Assembly: GCF_023534745.1 (NCBI RefSeq)
Contig: NZ_JAMHJQ010000003.1
Location: 242,504-306,503, forward strand
Source: Streptomyces sp. 35G-GA-8
GTDB lineage: Bacteria; Actinomycetota; Actinomycetes; Streptomycetales; Streptomycetaceae
DNA length: 64,000 bases
Direction of reading: 5' to 3'
How positions within the stretch are numbered: the stretch's first letter is position 1; every line of letters starts with the position of its first letter. Under the pieces are notes generated by a model that ran no database searches, was not told where the DNA came from, and was given only the letters and a program-made list of their open reading frames with translations. Of the stretch, positions 36,163 through 44,986 are shown one piece after another. Both the position numbers and the translations under genes were made by a program.

Positions 36163-37163
36163 CCTCGCAGCGGCCGGACCCGGGCGAGCTGCCCGTTGTC
36201 GCCGTACTCGGAGCGTCCGGATTCGTCGGATCGGCTGTCACGGCGGCGCTCGCGCGCCTGCCCGTCCGGCTTCGGGCGGTGGCCAGGCGGCCGAGCCAGG
36301 TGCCCGGCGGGGAGCCGGGCCGCACCGATGTGCGTACGGCGGATCTCACCCGCGCGGGAGCCGTGGCCGAGGCCGTCGCCGGCGCGGACGCGGTGATCCA
36401 CCTCGTCACACACAGCGGTGGCTGGCGGGCGGCCGAGAACGACCCCTCCAGCCGGGCGGTGAACGTCGGTGTCATGGAGAACCTCTGCGAGGTCCTGCGC
36501 CGGGACCGAGAGGAATCGCCCGCCCCGTTGATCGTGTACGCGGGCGCCGCCTCCCAGATCGGCCTGCCGCCCGAGCGCCCCATCGACGGCAGCGAACCTG
36601 ACCACCCGGGGACGGCGTACGACCATCACAAGCTGGCCGCCGAGCGACTGCTGAAGGAGGCCACCGCGGCAGGGGCGGTGCGGGGCGCGAGCCTGCGCCT
36701 GCCGACGGTGTTCGGGCATGTCGCGGCGCCGGGCGTCGCCGACCGGGGCGTCGTGGCCTTCATGATTCGCCGCGCCCTGGCCGGCGAGCCGCTCACCCTG
36801 TGGCACGACGGAACGGTCAAGCGGGACCTGGTGCATGTCGACGACGTGGCCCAGGCGTTCGTGGCCGCGCTCGACCATCCCGGCCCGCTGGCCGGCGGCC
36901 ACTGGCTGCTCGGCGCCGGCCGGGGCGATCCCCTCGGTGACGTGTGCCGCACCGTGTCCGAGCTCGTGGCGGCCCGGCTGGGGAAACCGCCGGTACCGGT
37001 GGTCTCCGTCGCGCCGCCCGAGAGCGCGCCGGCCACCGACTTCCGGAGCGTCACCATCGATTCCTCCTCGTTCCGGTCGGTCACCGGCTGGCGGCCTCGG
37101 ATACCGCTGCGCGTGGCACTGGAGCGGACCGTGGCCGCCTTGGCCGAAGACCATGCGACGTGA
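36159..37163 (+). CDS. NDP-hexose 4-ketoreductase (SDR, extended)
   Basis: NAD(P)-dependent sugar reductase of 334 aa, related to EvaE/TylCIV/OleU. The Rossmann motif is VAVLGASGFVGSAVTAAL and the catalytic pair is YDHHK (YxxxK). HDGTVKRDLVHVDDVAQAF is the conserved substrate-side motif of the epimerase/dehydratase family. The ATG overlaps the 2,3-dehydratase stop by 4 bases. In this cassette it should reduce the C4 keto group after amination and epimerisation, setting the last hydroxyl of the aminosugar. The stereochemical outcome is not readable. A longer in-frame reading from upstream exists but lies inside the dehydratase gene and is not real. Confidence 0.9.
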   Translation: MTSQRPDPGELPVVAVLGASGFVGSAVTAALARLPVRLRAVARRPSQVPGGEPGRTDVRTADLTRAGAVAEAVAGADAVIHLVTHSGGWRAAENDPSSRAVNVGVMENLCEVLRRDREESPAPLIVYAGAASQIGLPPERPIDGSEPDHPGTAYDHHKLAAERLLKEATAAGAVRGASLRLPTVFGHVAAPGVADRGVVAFMIRRALAGEPLTLWHDGTVKRDLVHVDDVAQAFVAALDHPGPLAGGHWLLGAGRGDPLGDVCRTVSELVAARLGKPPVPVVSVAPPESAPATDFRSVTIDSSSFRSVTGWRPRIPLRVALERTVAALAEDHAT

Positions 37164-37173
37164 GGGGACAGCT

Positions 37174-37896
37174 GTGTACGGACCGGAGTTCGCCGAGATC
37201 TACGACCAGGTGTACGCACTGCGCGGCAAGGATTACCCGGCCGAGACCAAGTTCGTGACCGAGCGGATCAGGGCGCGAGTGCCCGAGGCCTCCTCGCTGC
37301 TCGACGTCGCCTGCGGCACCGGAGGCCATCTGCGCTACTTCGACGAGCTGTTCGAGCATGTCGAGGGGGTGGAGCTCGCCGAGTCGATGCTGTCCGTCGC
37401 CCGGGACCGGATGCCCGGCGTGCCTCTGCACCAGGGCGACATGCGCGCGTTCGACCTCGGCAGGACCTTCGACGCCGTCGTCTGCATGTTCGCCGCAGTG
37501 GCGCATCAGAGCGCCGGCGAACTCGCCGGTACGATGCGCTGCTTCGCGCGGCACGTGCGCCCCGGTGGTGTGGTCGTCGTCGAGCCCTGGTGGTTCCCCG
37601 AGACCTTCCTCGACGGCTATGTCGCGGCCGACGTCCTCACACCCGACCACCGCACGATCTCGCGGGTGTCGCACACCCGGCGGGAGGGCGAGGCGTCACG
37701 CATGGAGGTGCACTACGTCGTCGCCGACACCGGGGGAGCCCGGTACTTCACCGAGTCCTACCTTCATCAGCTGTTCCCGCGCGAACTCTACGAGCGGACC
37801 CTGCGCGACGCGGGTCTCACACCCGAGTACATCGACGATGCCCAGTCGGGCCGGGGCCTGTTCCTCGGTGTGAAAGAAGGAGCGGAGCGGCCATGA
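37174..37896 (+). CDS. TDP-aminosugar N-methyltransferase, DesVI/TylM1-like
   Basis: SAM-dependent N-methyltransferase of 240 aa; GTG start at 37174 after GAGGGGA. Its sequence follows the DesVI/TylM1 pattern throughout: [16 protein letters not shown] at the start, [13 protein letters not shown] as SAM motif [33 protein letters not shown] and a closing SGRGLFLGV. DesVI methylates the 3-amino group of TDP-sugars twice, so a dimethylamino sugar is expected, though monomethylation cannot be excluded. It lies between the ketoreductase and aminotransferase genes and overlaps the latter by 4 bases (ATGA). Confidence 0.94.
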   Translation: MYGPEFAEIYDQVYALRGKDYPAETKFVTERIRARVPEASSLLDVACGTGGHLRYFDELFEHVEGVELAESMLSVARDRMPGVPLHQGDMRAFDLGRTFDAVVCMFAAVAHQSAGELAGTMRCFARHVRPGGVVVVEPWWFPETFLDGYVAADVLTPDHRTISRVSHTRREGEASRMEVHYVVADTGGARYFTESYLHQLFPRELYERTLRDAGLTPEYIDDAQSGRGLFLGVKEGAERP

Positions 37897-39002
37897 CGAC
37901 CAGAGTCTGGGGCTATCTGGAGGAGTACGAGGCGGAGCGGAAGGAGATCCTCGACGCCGTCGACACCGTCTTCAGCTCGGGCCGGCTCGTGCTGGGCAGC
38001 AGCATGCACGGGTTCGAGCGGGAGTTCGCGGCGTACCACGGGGTGCCGCACTGCGTCAGCGTCGACAACGGCACCAACGCCATCAAGCTCGCGCTCCAGG
38101 CTCTCGGTGTCGGACGGGGCGACGAGGTCGTCACCGTGGCCAACACGGCCGCACCGACCGTGGTGGCCATCGACGCCATGGGCGCCATCCCGGTCTTCGT
38201 CGACATCGATCCCGACACCTATCTCATGGACACCGCACAGGTGGAGGCGGTCCTGACGGACCGGACACGCTGCCTGTTGCCGGTCCATCTGTACGGGCAG
38301 TGTGTCGACCTGGAGCCGCTGAAGGACCTCGCGGCCGAACGCGGCCTGTTCCTGCTGGAGGACTGCGCCCAGGCCCATGGCGCCACCCGGCACGGGAGAC
38401 TGGCCGGCACCACCGGGGACGCCGCGGCCTTCTCCTTCTACCCGACCAAGGTGCTCGGGGCGTACGGCGACGGCGGCGCCACCTTCTTCCGAGACGAGGA
38501 GACCGCCCGGCGCATGCGCCGGCTGCGCTACTACGGCATGGAGGAGCGCTACTACGTCGTCGAGACCCCGGGACACAACGCCCGGCTCGACGAGGTCCAG
38601 GCGGAGATCCTGCGCCGGAAGCTTCCCCGGCTCGACGGCTATATCGCCGCGCGGCGTGCCATCGCCGAGCGCTACGCCGACGGTCTGGCCGGCACCGGCC
38701 TCGTACTGCCGGCCGTCGCGCCGGGCAACGACCACGTGTACTACGTGTACGTGGTGCGCCACCCGAAGCGGGACGAGATCCTGGCGGCCCTCAAGGGCCA
38801 CGACATCGAACTCAACATCAGCTATCCGTGGCCCGTCCACACCATGACCGGGTTCGGCCATCTCGGCCTGCGGGCGGGGTCGTTGCCGGTGACCGAGGCG
38901 CTCGCCGACCAGATCTTCTCGCTGCCGATGTACCCGTCGCTGTCCCCCGCGACCCAGGACAGGGTGATCGGCGCGCTGCGCGAGGTGCTGGCCGCGCTGT
39001 AG
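37893..39002 (+). CDS. PLP-dependent sugar 3-aminotransferase, DnrJ/EvaB-like
   Basis: DegT/DnrJ/EryC1-family aminotransferase, 369 aa, with AAGGAG upstream of its ATG. It closely follows DnrJ of daunorubicin biosynthesis: [16 protein letters not shown] at the start, [40 protein letters not shown], and the PLP lysine in [17 protein letters not shown]. DnrJ aminates C3 of the TDP-3-keto-2,6-dideoxyhexose on the way to L-daunosamine. With the neighbouring N-methyltransferase this points to a rhodosamine- or megosamine-like (di)methylaminosugar. It is part of the overlapping cassette 34795-39638. Confidence 0.94.
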   Translation: MTTRVWGYLEEYEAERKEILDAVDTVFSSGRLVLGSSMHGFEREFAAYHGVPHCVSVDNGTNAIKLALQALGVGRGDEVVTVANTAAPTVVAIDAMGAIPVFVDIDPDTYLMDTAQVEAVLTDRTRCLLPVHLYGQCVDLEPLKDLAAERGLFLLEDCAQAHGATRHGRLAGTTGDAAAFSFYPTKVLGAYGDGGATFFRDEETARRMRRLRYYGMEERYYVVETPGHNARLDEVQAEILRRKLPRLDGYIAARRAIAERYADGLAGTGLVLPAVAPGNDHVYYVYVVRHPKRDEILAALKGHDIELNISYPWPVHTMTGFGHLGLRAGSLPVTEALADQIFSLPMYPSLSPATQDRVIGALREVLAAL

Positions 39003-39047
39003 CGCACCGCCTTGTCCCGCCCTCAGTGGACCCGCTCAGGAGGAGCC

Positions 39048-39638
39048 ATGGAAATACGTGAACTCGCCGTCGAGGGAGCAGTGGAGTTCACTCCGCGGGT
39101 CTTCCCCGACGAACGCGGTCTCTTTGTCTCGCCGTTCCAGGAGGCGGCCTTCGAAAAAGCCGTCGGGCACCGTCTTTTCCGGGCGGCGCAGACCAATCAC
39201 AGCCGCTCCCGCCGAGGCGTCGTCCGCGGGGTGCACTTCACCGTGACACCCCCCGGCACCGCGAAATATGTCTACTGCGCACAGGGTGCCGCGCTCGACA
39301 TCGTCATCGACATCCGGGTCGGCTCACCGACGTACGGACAGTGGGACGCCGTGCTGCTCGACCCGGTCGACTTCCGGGCGATGTACTTCCCCGTCGGTGT
39401 CGGTCACGCTTTTGTCGCGCTGGCCGACGACACCGTCATGTCCTACATGCTCACCAGCGGCTATGTCGCCGAGAACGAACTCGCCCTCTCCGCCCTCGAT
39501 CCCGCGCTCGGGCTTCCGATCCCCGCCGACATCGACCCGGTCATGTCCGAGCGGGACATGGCCGCACCGACGCTCGCCGAGGCGCGGGCGGCCGGTCTGC
39601 TCCCCGACTACGCCACCTGCCAGGAGCTGACCCGGTGA
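39048..39638 (+). CDS. TDP-4-keto-6-deoxyhexose 3,5- or 5-epimerase (RmlC-like)
   Basis: Cupin-fold sugar epimerase, 196 aa from the ATG at 39048 with a full AGGAGG upstream. RmlC-family marks are FPDERGLFVSPF, QTNHSRSRRGVVRGVHF (catalytic His), VDIRVGSP in the variant DIRVGSPTYGQW, and FPVGVGHAFVAL. In daunosamine-type pathways the homologue (DnmU/EvaD) inverts C5 to give an L-sugar, so the cassette product is probably an L-aminosugar. It follows the aminotransferase by 45 bases and precedes the DUF418 gene by 79. Confidence 0.93.
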   Translation: MEIRELAVEGAVEFTPRVFPDERGLFVSPFQEAAFEKAVGHRLFRAAQTNHSRSRRGVVRGVHFTVTPPGTAKYVYCAQGAALDIVIDIRVGSPTYGQWDAVLLDPVDFRAMYFPVGVGHAFVALADDTVMSYMLTSGYVAENELALSALDPALGLPIPADIDPVMSERDMAAPTLAEARAAGLLPDYATCQELTR

Positions 39639-39717
39639 CCGGACACCCCCGCCGCAGCACACGGAACGGCTCGGCCGGCCCGGCCGGACACGGAGACAGA
39701 CACCCTCGGAGGACCGC

Positions 39718-41016
39718 ATGTCGACCCGCAGGACTGTGAATTCGCCGGTCGGACGACGCGGGGTGACCCTCGCCGAGCGTTCCCCGGCACCCGATATCGC
39801 GCGGGGCTTCATGCTGCTGCTCATCGCCCTGGCCCACGCGCCCATGTACGTGACGACCAGTGACCCGGGCGTGGTGACGCACCCGAAGGGGGGCGACACA
39901 CTCGACCGCGCGATCACGTTCCTCAGCCTGGACCTCGTCGACAACCGTGCCTATCCGATGTTCGCCGCCCTCTTCGGATACGGCATGGCGATGCTCGTCA
40001 TACGCCAGCGCGCGGCCGGTACGCCGGCGCCCGCGGCGGCCCGGCTGCTGCGCCGGCGCGGGGTGTTCCTCATCCTGTTCGGCTTCGTCCACTTCGTGCT
40101 GATCTTCCCGGCCGACATTCTCGCGCCTTACGGAGTCGCGGCGCTGGCCCTCGGCTGGCTGCTCACCCGGAGCGACCGCGCGCTCGGCAGGGGCGTGGTG
40201 ATCAGCGCCGCGGCGGCGACCGTACTGGCCACCCTGCTGTCCATCGCCGTGGCCATGGAGGAGAGCGGGAGCGGCGAGGAGATTCGCGGCACCGTCTGGG
40301 CCCACCACTACGGTGAGGCGGTGGTCGAGCGGCTGTCGCAGGTGCCGTTCGCCTCGGTGCACATCCTGCTGGGCTGGCCGATCCCCACCGCCATCCTGAT
40401 CGGTGCCGTGGCCGCGCGCAGGCGCTACCTCGACGACCCCGCCCGGCACCGCGCCCTGCTCAGGCGCGTGGTGCTCATCGGCGGTCTCGTGTCGGTACTG
40501 GGCGGTGTGCCGCTGGCGCTGGTCGGCGCCGGTGCCTGGGGGGCCGGTGACCTGGCCACGGGTTCGGTGACGGCGCTGCATGTGATCACCGGCTTTGCCG
40601 GAGGACTGGCCTACGCGGCGGCGTTCGGACTGCTGGTGGCGCGTCTCCAGGACCGGGGCCGGACCCCGGGGCCCGTGGCAGGCGCCCTGGCCGCGATCGG
40701 CCGCCGTTCGCTGACGTGCTATCTGCTGCAGTCCGCGCTCCTCGCGCTGATCCTCGCCCGGGTCGCCTTCGGCGTCGGCGACCGGATCCATGCCACCGGG
40801 GCGGCCGTCATCGCGGTCTCCGTCTGGCTCACGGTGCTCGTCGTGGCCGTCGCGCTCGAACGTGCCGGGCGCAGAGGGCCGTTGGACGCGCTGCTGCGCC
40901 GACTGGTCTACGGCAGGCCCGCCGACCGGGGAGCCGAACCGGCCGCGCGGGACGGGGCGCGGTCCGGGACGGAGCAGATGGCGAAGCAGGAGCCGGCGAC
41001 GAGGACCGAGTCGTGA
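39718..41016 (+). CDS. DUF418-family integral membrane protein (YeiB-like)
   Basis: Membrane protein of 432 aa with many hydrophobic segments (about eight to ten). The N-terminal SPAPDIARGFMLLLIALAHAP is the family start, NRAYPMFAALFGYGMAML follows, and the C-terminal region AIGRRSLTCYLLQSALLALIL is the DUF418 hallmark. Proteins of this family are widespread in Streptomyces and have no firm function; some are distantly related to membrane acyltransferases. It lies between the epimerase and the thymidylyltransferase and overlaps the latter by 4 bases (GTGA), so it is expressed with the sugar genes. A transport or resistance role is only conjecture. Confidence 0.85.
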   Translation: MSTRRTVNSPVGRRGVTLAERSPAPDIARGFMLLLIALAHAPMYVTTSDPGVVTHPKGGDTLDRAITFLSLDLVDNRAYPMFAALFGYGMAMLVIRQRAAGTPAPAAARLLRRRGVFLILFGFVHFVLIFPADILAPYGVAALALGWLLTRSDRALGRGVVISAAAATVLATLLSIAVAMEESGSGEEIRGTVWAHHYGEAVVERLSQVPFASVHILLGWPIPTAILIGAVAARRRYLDDPARHRALLRRVVLIGGLVSVLGGVPLALVGAGAWGAGDLATGSVTALHVITGFAGGLAYAAAFGLLVARLQDRGRTPGPVAGALAAIGRRSLTCYLLQSALLALILARVAFGVGDRIHATGAAVIAVSVWLTVLVVAVALERAGRRGPLDALLRRLVYGRPADRGAEPAARDGARSGTEQMAKQEPATRTES

Positions 41017-42089
41017 AGGCGCTCGTCCTGGCCGGCGGCACCGGGACCAGGCTGCGGCCCTTCAGCCACACCATGCCCAAACAGCTCATCCCCATCGCCA
41101 ACAAGCCGGTACTCGCGCACATCCTGGAGGACATCCGCGCTCAGGGGATCACCGACGTGGGCATCGTGGTGGGGGGTTACGCGCGGGACATCGCCGCGAA
41201 GCTCGGCGACGGCTCCGCGTTCGACCTGCGGATCACCTACCTCCACCAGGACGCGCCCCGGGGGCTGGCCCACGGACTGGTGATCGCCCGGGAGTTCCTG
41301 GGTGAGGCGGACTTCGTGATGTACCTCGGCGACAACATGCTGCCCCGGGGCATCGCCGACATCGTGGCCGACTTCCGCGCGGGCGGGGCGGACGCCCAGC
41401 TCGCGGTCCAGCCGGTCGACGATCCACGGGCCTTCGGCATGGCCGAGCTGGACGACCGGCAACGGGTGACCCGGGTCGTGGAGAAGCCCGCCCACCCGGT
41501 GGGCGATCTGGCGCTCATCGGCGTCTACGTCTTCTCCCCGCGGGTCCACGAGGCGGTCGCGGCCATCGTGCCCAGTGCGCGCGGGGAGCTGGAGATCACC
41601 GATGCCGTCCAGTGGCTGGTCGCCTCGGGCCATGACGTCCGGGCGTCCCACTACACGGGCTACTGGCGGGACATGGGCACGGTCGACGACATGCTGGAGT
41701 GCAATCGCGAGCTGCTGCGGACCCTCACCCCTTCCATGGCGGGCAAGGCGGACGAGGCGAGCGAACTCGTCGGACCGGTGGAGATCGGGGCGGACAGCCG
41801 GGTGGTGAACTCGCGCATCACCGGCCCGGTGAGCATCGGCCGGGGGACCGTCATCGAGGACAGTGTCGTCGGGCCTGACACCACGATCGGCGACGACTGC
41901 GTGCTGAGCGGCGCCGGTGTGTCCTACTCGATCGTCCTCGACACCGCGACCATCAGCGGTGTGGAGGGTCTGCACGGCTCCGTCATCGGCCGGGCGGCAC
42001 AGGTGGTCTCCGCCGGCGGCGACGGCGACGGACGACACCACCGGCTGATGGTCGGTGACCACGCGAGTGTGTACCTGCTGACGACCTGA
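41013..42089 (+). CDS. Glucose-1-phosphate thymidylyltransferase, long form
   Basis: Nucleotidyltransferase of 358 aa that makes TDP-glucose, the first step of the deoxysugar pathway. The signature LAGGTGTRLRPFSHTMPKQL begins the protein, with MYLGDNML and VEKPAHPVGD following. After about residue 250 there is a left-handed beta-helix repeat region (VGPVEIGADSRVVNSRI, SIGRGTVIEDSVV). This makes it the long StrD-type form rather than the roughly 290-residue RmlA. The GTG start overlaps the DUF418 stop. The next enzyme of the pathway, TDP-glucose 4,6-dehydratase, is not encoded in the window. Confidence 0.94.
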   Translation: MKALVLAGGTGTRLRPFSHTMPKQLIPIANKPVLAHILEDIRAQGITDVGIVVGGYARDIAAKLGDGSAFDLRITYLHQDAPRGLAHGLVIAREFLGEADFVMYLGDNMLPRGIADIVADFRAGGADAQLAVQPVDDPRAFGMAELDDRQRVTRVVEKPAHPVGDLALIGVYVFSPRVHEAVAAIVPSARGELEITDAVQWLVASGHDVRASHYTGYWRDMGTVDDMLECNRELLRTLTPSMAGKADEASELVGPVEIGADSRVVNSRITGPVSIGRGTVIEDSVVGPDTTIGDDCVLSGAGVSYSIVLDTATISGVEGLHGSVIGRAAQVVSAGGDGDGRHHRLMVGDHASVYLLTT

Positions 42090-42389
42090 CAGCCGCTGTT
42101 CACCCGAAATCCCTGCGGGTAATTCCGGCGGACACGTCATTGAGCAATTTTGTGTGAACGTTGAATCAGGTCGTCGCGGTTGCCGGGTGATTCCCCCGCT
42201 CATTTTACGTCGACGACCGATTCACGCGATGGGAATTCCTAATCCCCGGTCAGCCCTCTGTATGTATGGATCGGACATCCAGAGATACTCCAGAAGACCT
42301 TCATGGGGCAGGCGCCACAATTTGAGGAATGCCGATGCGCGCCCCGCCTCATGCGGTGCACGTCTGTTGAAGTAAGGGGAGGATCTCCA
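42090..42389. promoter_or_regulatory. 300-bp region upstream of the first halogenase
   Basis: No gene is seen. It holds one copy of the cluster-wide motif, TTGAGCAATTTTGT (42140-42153), oriented towards the halogenase and about 237 bases from its start. The GC content is lower than in the flanks, consistent with a promoter for the halogenase-antiporter-regulator unit. Confidence 0.45.
42140..42153 (+). promoter_or_regulatory. Cluster-wide motif, copy 6
   Basis: TTGAGCAATTTTGT in the gap before the CndH-like halogenase, same orientation, about 237 bases from the start. The 5' half (TTGAGCAAT) is perfect; the 3' half is weak. Confidence 0.4.
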
Positions 42390-43667
42390 ATGTCGTCCAC
42401 TCTCTTCGGGGTGCCTGAAGAATTCGACATCATCGTCATTGGTGGCGGGCCGGCCGGCTCCACCACCGCGGGACTTCTCGCGAAGCGTGGACACCGTGTC
42501 CTCGTACTCGACCGTGAACGGTTTCCGCGTTACCACGTCGGAGAATCGCTCATCCCCGCCTTCATGCGTCCCATGAAGGAACTGGGCCTGACCGAGCGCA
42601 TGGACGCCCGGGGCTTCGAGCGCAAGTACGGCGGCACACTGGTCTGGGGCAACGCGCAGGTGCCGTGGAACTTCTCGTTCATCGAGGGCACCGCGCACGA
42701 GTACGCGTACCACACCCGACGCGCCGATATGGACTCCCTGATACTCGACCGGGCCCGTGAACTGGGCGCGTTCATCATCGAGGAAGCCACCGTCAAGGAG
42801 CCCATCGAGACCGAGGGCCGCGTCACCGGCGTCCGCTACACACTGCGCGGCACGGACGGCATGCACGAGGCGCGGGCGAAGCTGGTCATCGACGCCTCGG
42901 GCCAGGCCAGGCTCCTCAGCCGCAAGTACGCCGACGTCACCTGGCACGAGGAGCTGCGCAACGTCGCCGTCTGGACGTACTTCGACAACTGCGAGCGGCT
43001 GCCGGGCGACGAGTACACCAACATCCTCATCGAGGGCCTGGACGACGGCTGGTTCTGGGCCATCCCCATCGACAAGGGCACCATCAGCGTCGGGTACGTG
43101 ACGCGCTCGGAGGACGCCAACAAGGACGGCAAGTCCCTGGAGGACCTGTTCAAGGCCGAGATGGCGAAGTCGACCAAGCTCAAGAAGATGCTCGCGGGCG
43201 CCAACCAGTCCGCGGGCTGGCGGACCGCCCGCGACTGGTCCTACACCAGCCAGAGCTTCACCGGCAACGGCTGGGTGTGTGTCGGTGACTCCGCCGCCTT
43301 CGTCGACCCGCTGTTCTCCACCGGTGTCGCGCTGGCGACGCTGGCGGGCAGCACCCTGGCGAAGATCGTCGACCAGATCATCCAGCACCCGGAGATCGAG
43401 GAGCAGGCCCTCAAGCGCTACGTCACGGCGTACCGGGGCTTCTTCGACGAGATCCGGACCTTCGTCGAGCGCTTCTACGACCGTACGAGGTACAAGGAGT
43501 TCTACCACAGCCTCGCGACGGAGATGGTCGACCCCGATCACGAGCGCACGCCGTCGGCGAACTTCGTCCAGCTGATCTCCGGGCTGAGCGGGAAGCATCC
43601 GATGCTCACCCTCACGATCGACGACCTCGTCGACGGGGGCGCCGGGCCGGCCGCCGAACAGAGTTGA
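42390..43667 (+). CDS. FAD-dependent halogenase, CndH/PltA-like subclass
   Basis: Flavin-dependent halogenase of 425 aa; the ATG at 42390 follows GGGGAGGA and I reject the longer frame from 42303. The FAD motif is IVIGGGPAGSTTAGLLAKRG, then RYHVGESLIPAF, and the halogenase motif WxWxIP appears as WFWAIPIDKGTISVG. VCVGDSAAFVDPLFSTGVALA closes the FAD domain. The short length and these marks place it with CndH and the pyrrole halogenases PltA-type, which chlorinate substrates, often while these are tethered to a carrier protein. A reductase partner is not encoded nearby, as is usual. It starts the right-hand unit and precedes an antiporter gene. Confidence 0.92.
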   Translation: MSSTLFGVPEEFDIIVIGGGPAGSTTAGLLAKRGHRVLVLDRERFPRYHVGESLIPAFMRPMKELGLTERMDARGFERKYGGTLVWGNAQVPWNFSFIEGTAHEYAYHTRRADMDSLILDRARELGAFIIEEATVKEPIETEGRVTGVRYTLRGTDGMHEARAKLVIDASGQARLLSRKYADVTWHEELRNVAVWTYFDNCERLPGDEYTNILIEGLDDGWFWAIPIDKGTISVGYVTRSEDANKDGKSLEDLFKAEMAKSTKLKKMLAGANQSAGWRTARDWSYTSQSFTGNGWVCVGDSAAFVDPLFSTGVALATLAGSTLAKIVDQIIQHPEIEEQALKRYVTAYRGFFDEIRTFVERFYDRTRYKEFYHSLATEMVDPDHERTPSANFVQLISGLSGKHPMLTLTIDDLVDGGAGPAAEQS

Positions 43668-43710
43668 ACACCACCCACGACGAGCCGAGGACGAGCGGGA
43701 CACCCAGGAC

Positions 43711-44970
43711 ATGAGCAGTCACCAGGTGCAACTACTCTTCATCGATCTCGGGTTGATCCTCTTTCTGGCGAGAGGGCTCGGCCATCTCGCGGCCCGGGTC
43801 AACCAGCCCGCCGTGGTGGGCGAGATCGTCGCGGGCGTCCTGCTGGGGCCGACCCTGTTCAACGGGGCGATCTCCGATCTCCTGTTCCCCGGGGACATCC
43901 GCCCACTGCTCACGGGCATGGCGGATGTCGGTGTGGCCCTGTTCATGTTCGCCGTCGGTCTTGAGCTGGACGGGGCCACACTGCGGGGCAGGAGCCGGGT
44001 CACCGGAGGCGCGATCCTCGGATCCACCGTCGCGCCGTTCCTGCTCGGTATCGGGCTCGCCTTCTATCTGCTGCGCACCCACGAGAGCCAGAACACCGCG
44101 GCGTTCGTCGTGTTCATCGGGCTCTCGGTCTCGGTCACGGCCTTCCCCGTGCTGGCCAGGATCCTCACCGAGCGCGGTATCAGCAAGACCGCGCTCGGCG
44201 GGATAGCCCTGGCGACCGCCGCGTCCGTGGACGTGGTCGCCTGGACCGCGCTCGCGGCGGTCCAGGCGTCGGCGGGCGGCAGCGGCGAGCACTGGCGTGT
44301 GGCGCTCGCCTTCCCGTTCATCATCGTGATGATGTACGTCGTGCGGCCCCTGCTGCGCGCCGTGTTCGTCAAGGACGGCAAGGCCGTCGCCTTCGCGCCA
44401 TGGCATCTCGCCCTGGTCCTCATCGGGGTGCTGCTGTCGGCTGCGGCGACCGAGGCGATGGGAATGCACTTCATCTTCGGTGCCTTCCTGTTCGGCACCA
44501 TCATGCCCCGGGAGAAGACACTCGCCCTGCGGACCGAGATCCACGACCGGACGGGGCAGGTCACCTCACTGCTGCTGCCCGTCTACTTCGTGGTGGCCGG
44601 CCTCAAGGTCGACCTGAGCTCCATGGGAAGCAGCGACTTCCTTGAGCTGGGTGTGATCCTGCTGGTCGCGGTGGCCGGCAAGTTCGGCGGAACGTATATC
44701 GGCGCCCGCAGCCAGGGACTCCCGTCACGGCCGGCCGCGGCTCTCGGGGTGCTGATGAACACCCGGGGACTGACCGAACTGGTCATCCTCGGCATCGGCC
44801 TCCAACTCGGCCTGCTCGACACCGGGTTGTACTCCCTGATGGTCGTGATGGCGGTGGTCACCACGGCGATGACCGGTCCGCTGCTGTCACGCGTCTATCG
44901 CAAGCCCGTGGAGGTCCCCCGTGCTCCGCAGTCAGCGGAGCCGGAACCCGTGACCTCTTCTTCGACGTAG
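43711..44970 (+). CDS. Cation/proton antiporter (CPA2, Kef-type)
   Basis: Integral membrane transporter of 419 aa with about twelve hydrophobic segments. Family marks are VNQPAVVGEIVAGVLLGPTLF near the N-terminus, VGVALFMFAVGLELD, and the conserved GLSVSVTAFPVLARILTE; TRGLTELVILGIG lies near the C-terminus. Such antiporters occur in many Streptomyces clusters and are thought to help export or pH/ion tolerance during production; the exported species here is unknown. It starts 43 bases after the halogenase and is followed 16 bases later by the LAL regulator, suggesting one transcript. Confidence 0.9.
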   Translation: MSSHQVQLLFIDLGLILFLARGLGHLAARVNQPAVVGEIVAGVLLGPTLFNGAISDLLFPGDIRPLLTGMADVGVALFMFAVGLELDGATLRGRSRVTGGAILGSTVAPFLLGIGLAFYLLRTHESQNTAAFVVFIGLSVSVTAFPVLARILTERGISKTALGGIALATAASVDVVAWTALAAVQASAGGSGEHWRVALAFPFIIVMMYVVRPLLRAVFVKDGKAVAFAPWHLALVLIGVLLSAAATEAMGMHFIFGAFLFGTIMPREKTLALRTEIHDRTGQVTSLLLPVYFVVAGLKVDLSSMGSSDFLELGVILLVAVAGKFGGTYIGARSQGLPSRPAAALGVLMNTRGLTELVILGIGLQLGLLDTGLYSLMVVMAVVTTAMTGPLLSRVYRKPVEVPRAPQSAEPEPVTSSST

Positions 44971-44986
44971 GAGGGGAGGAAAGATC

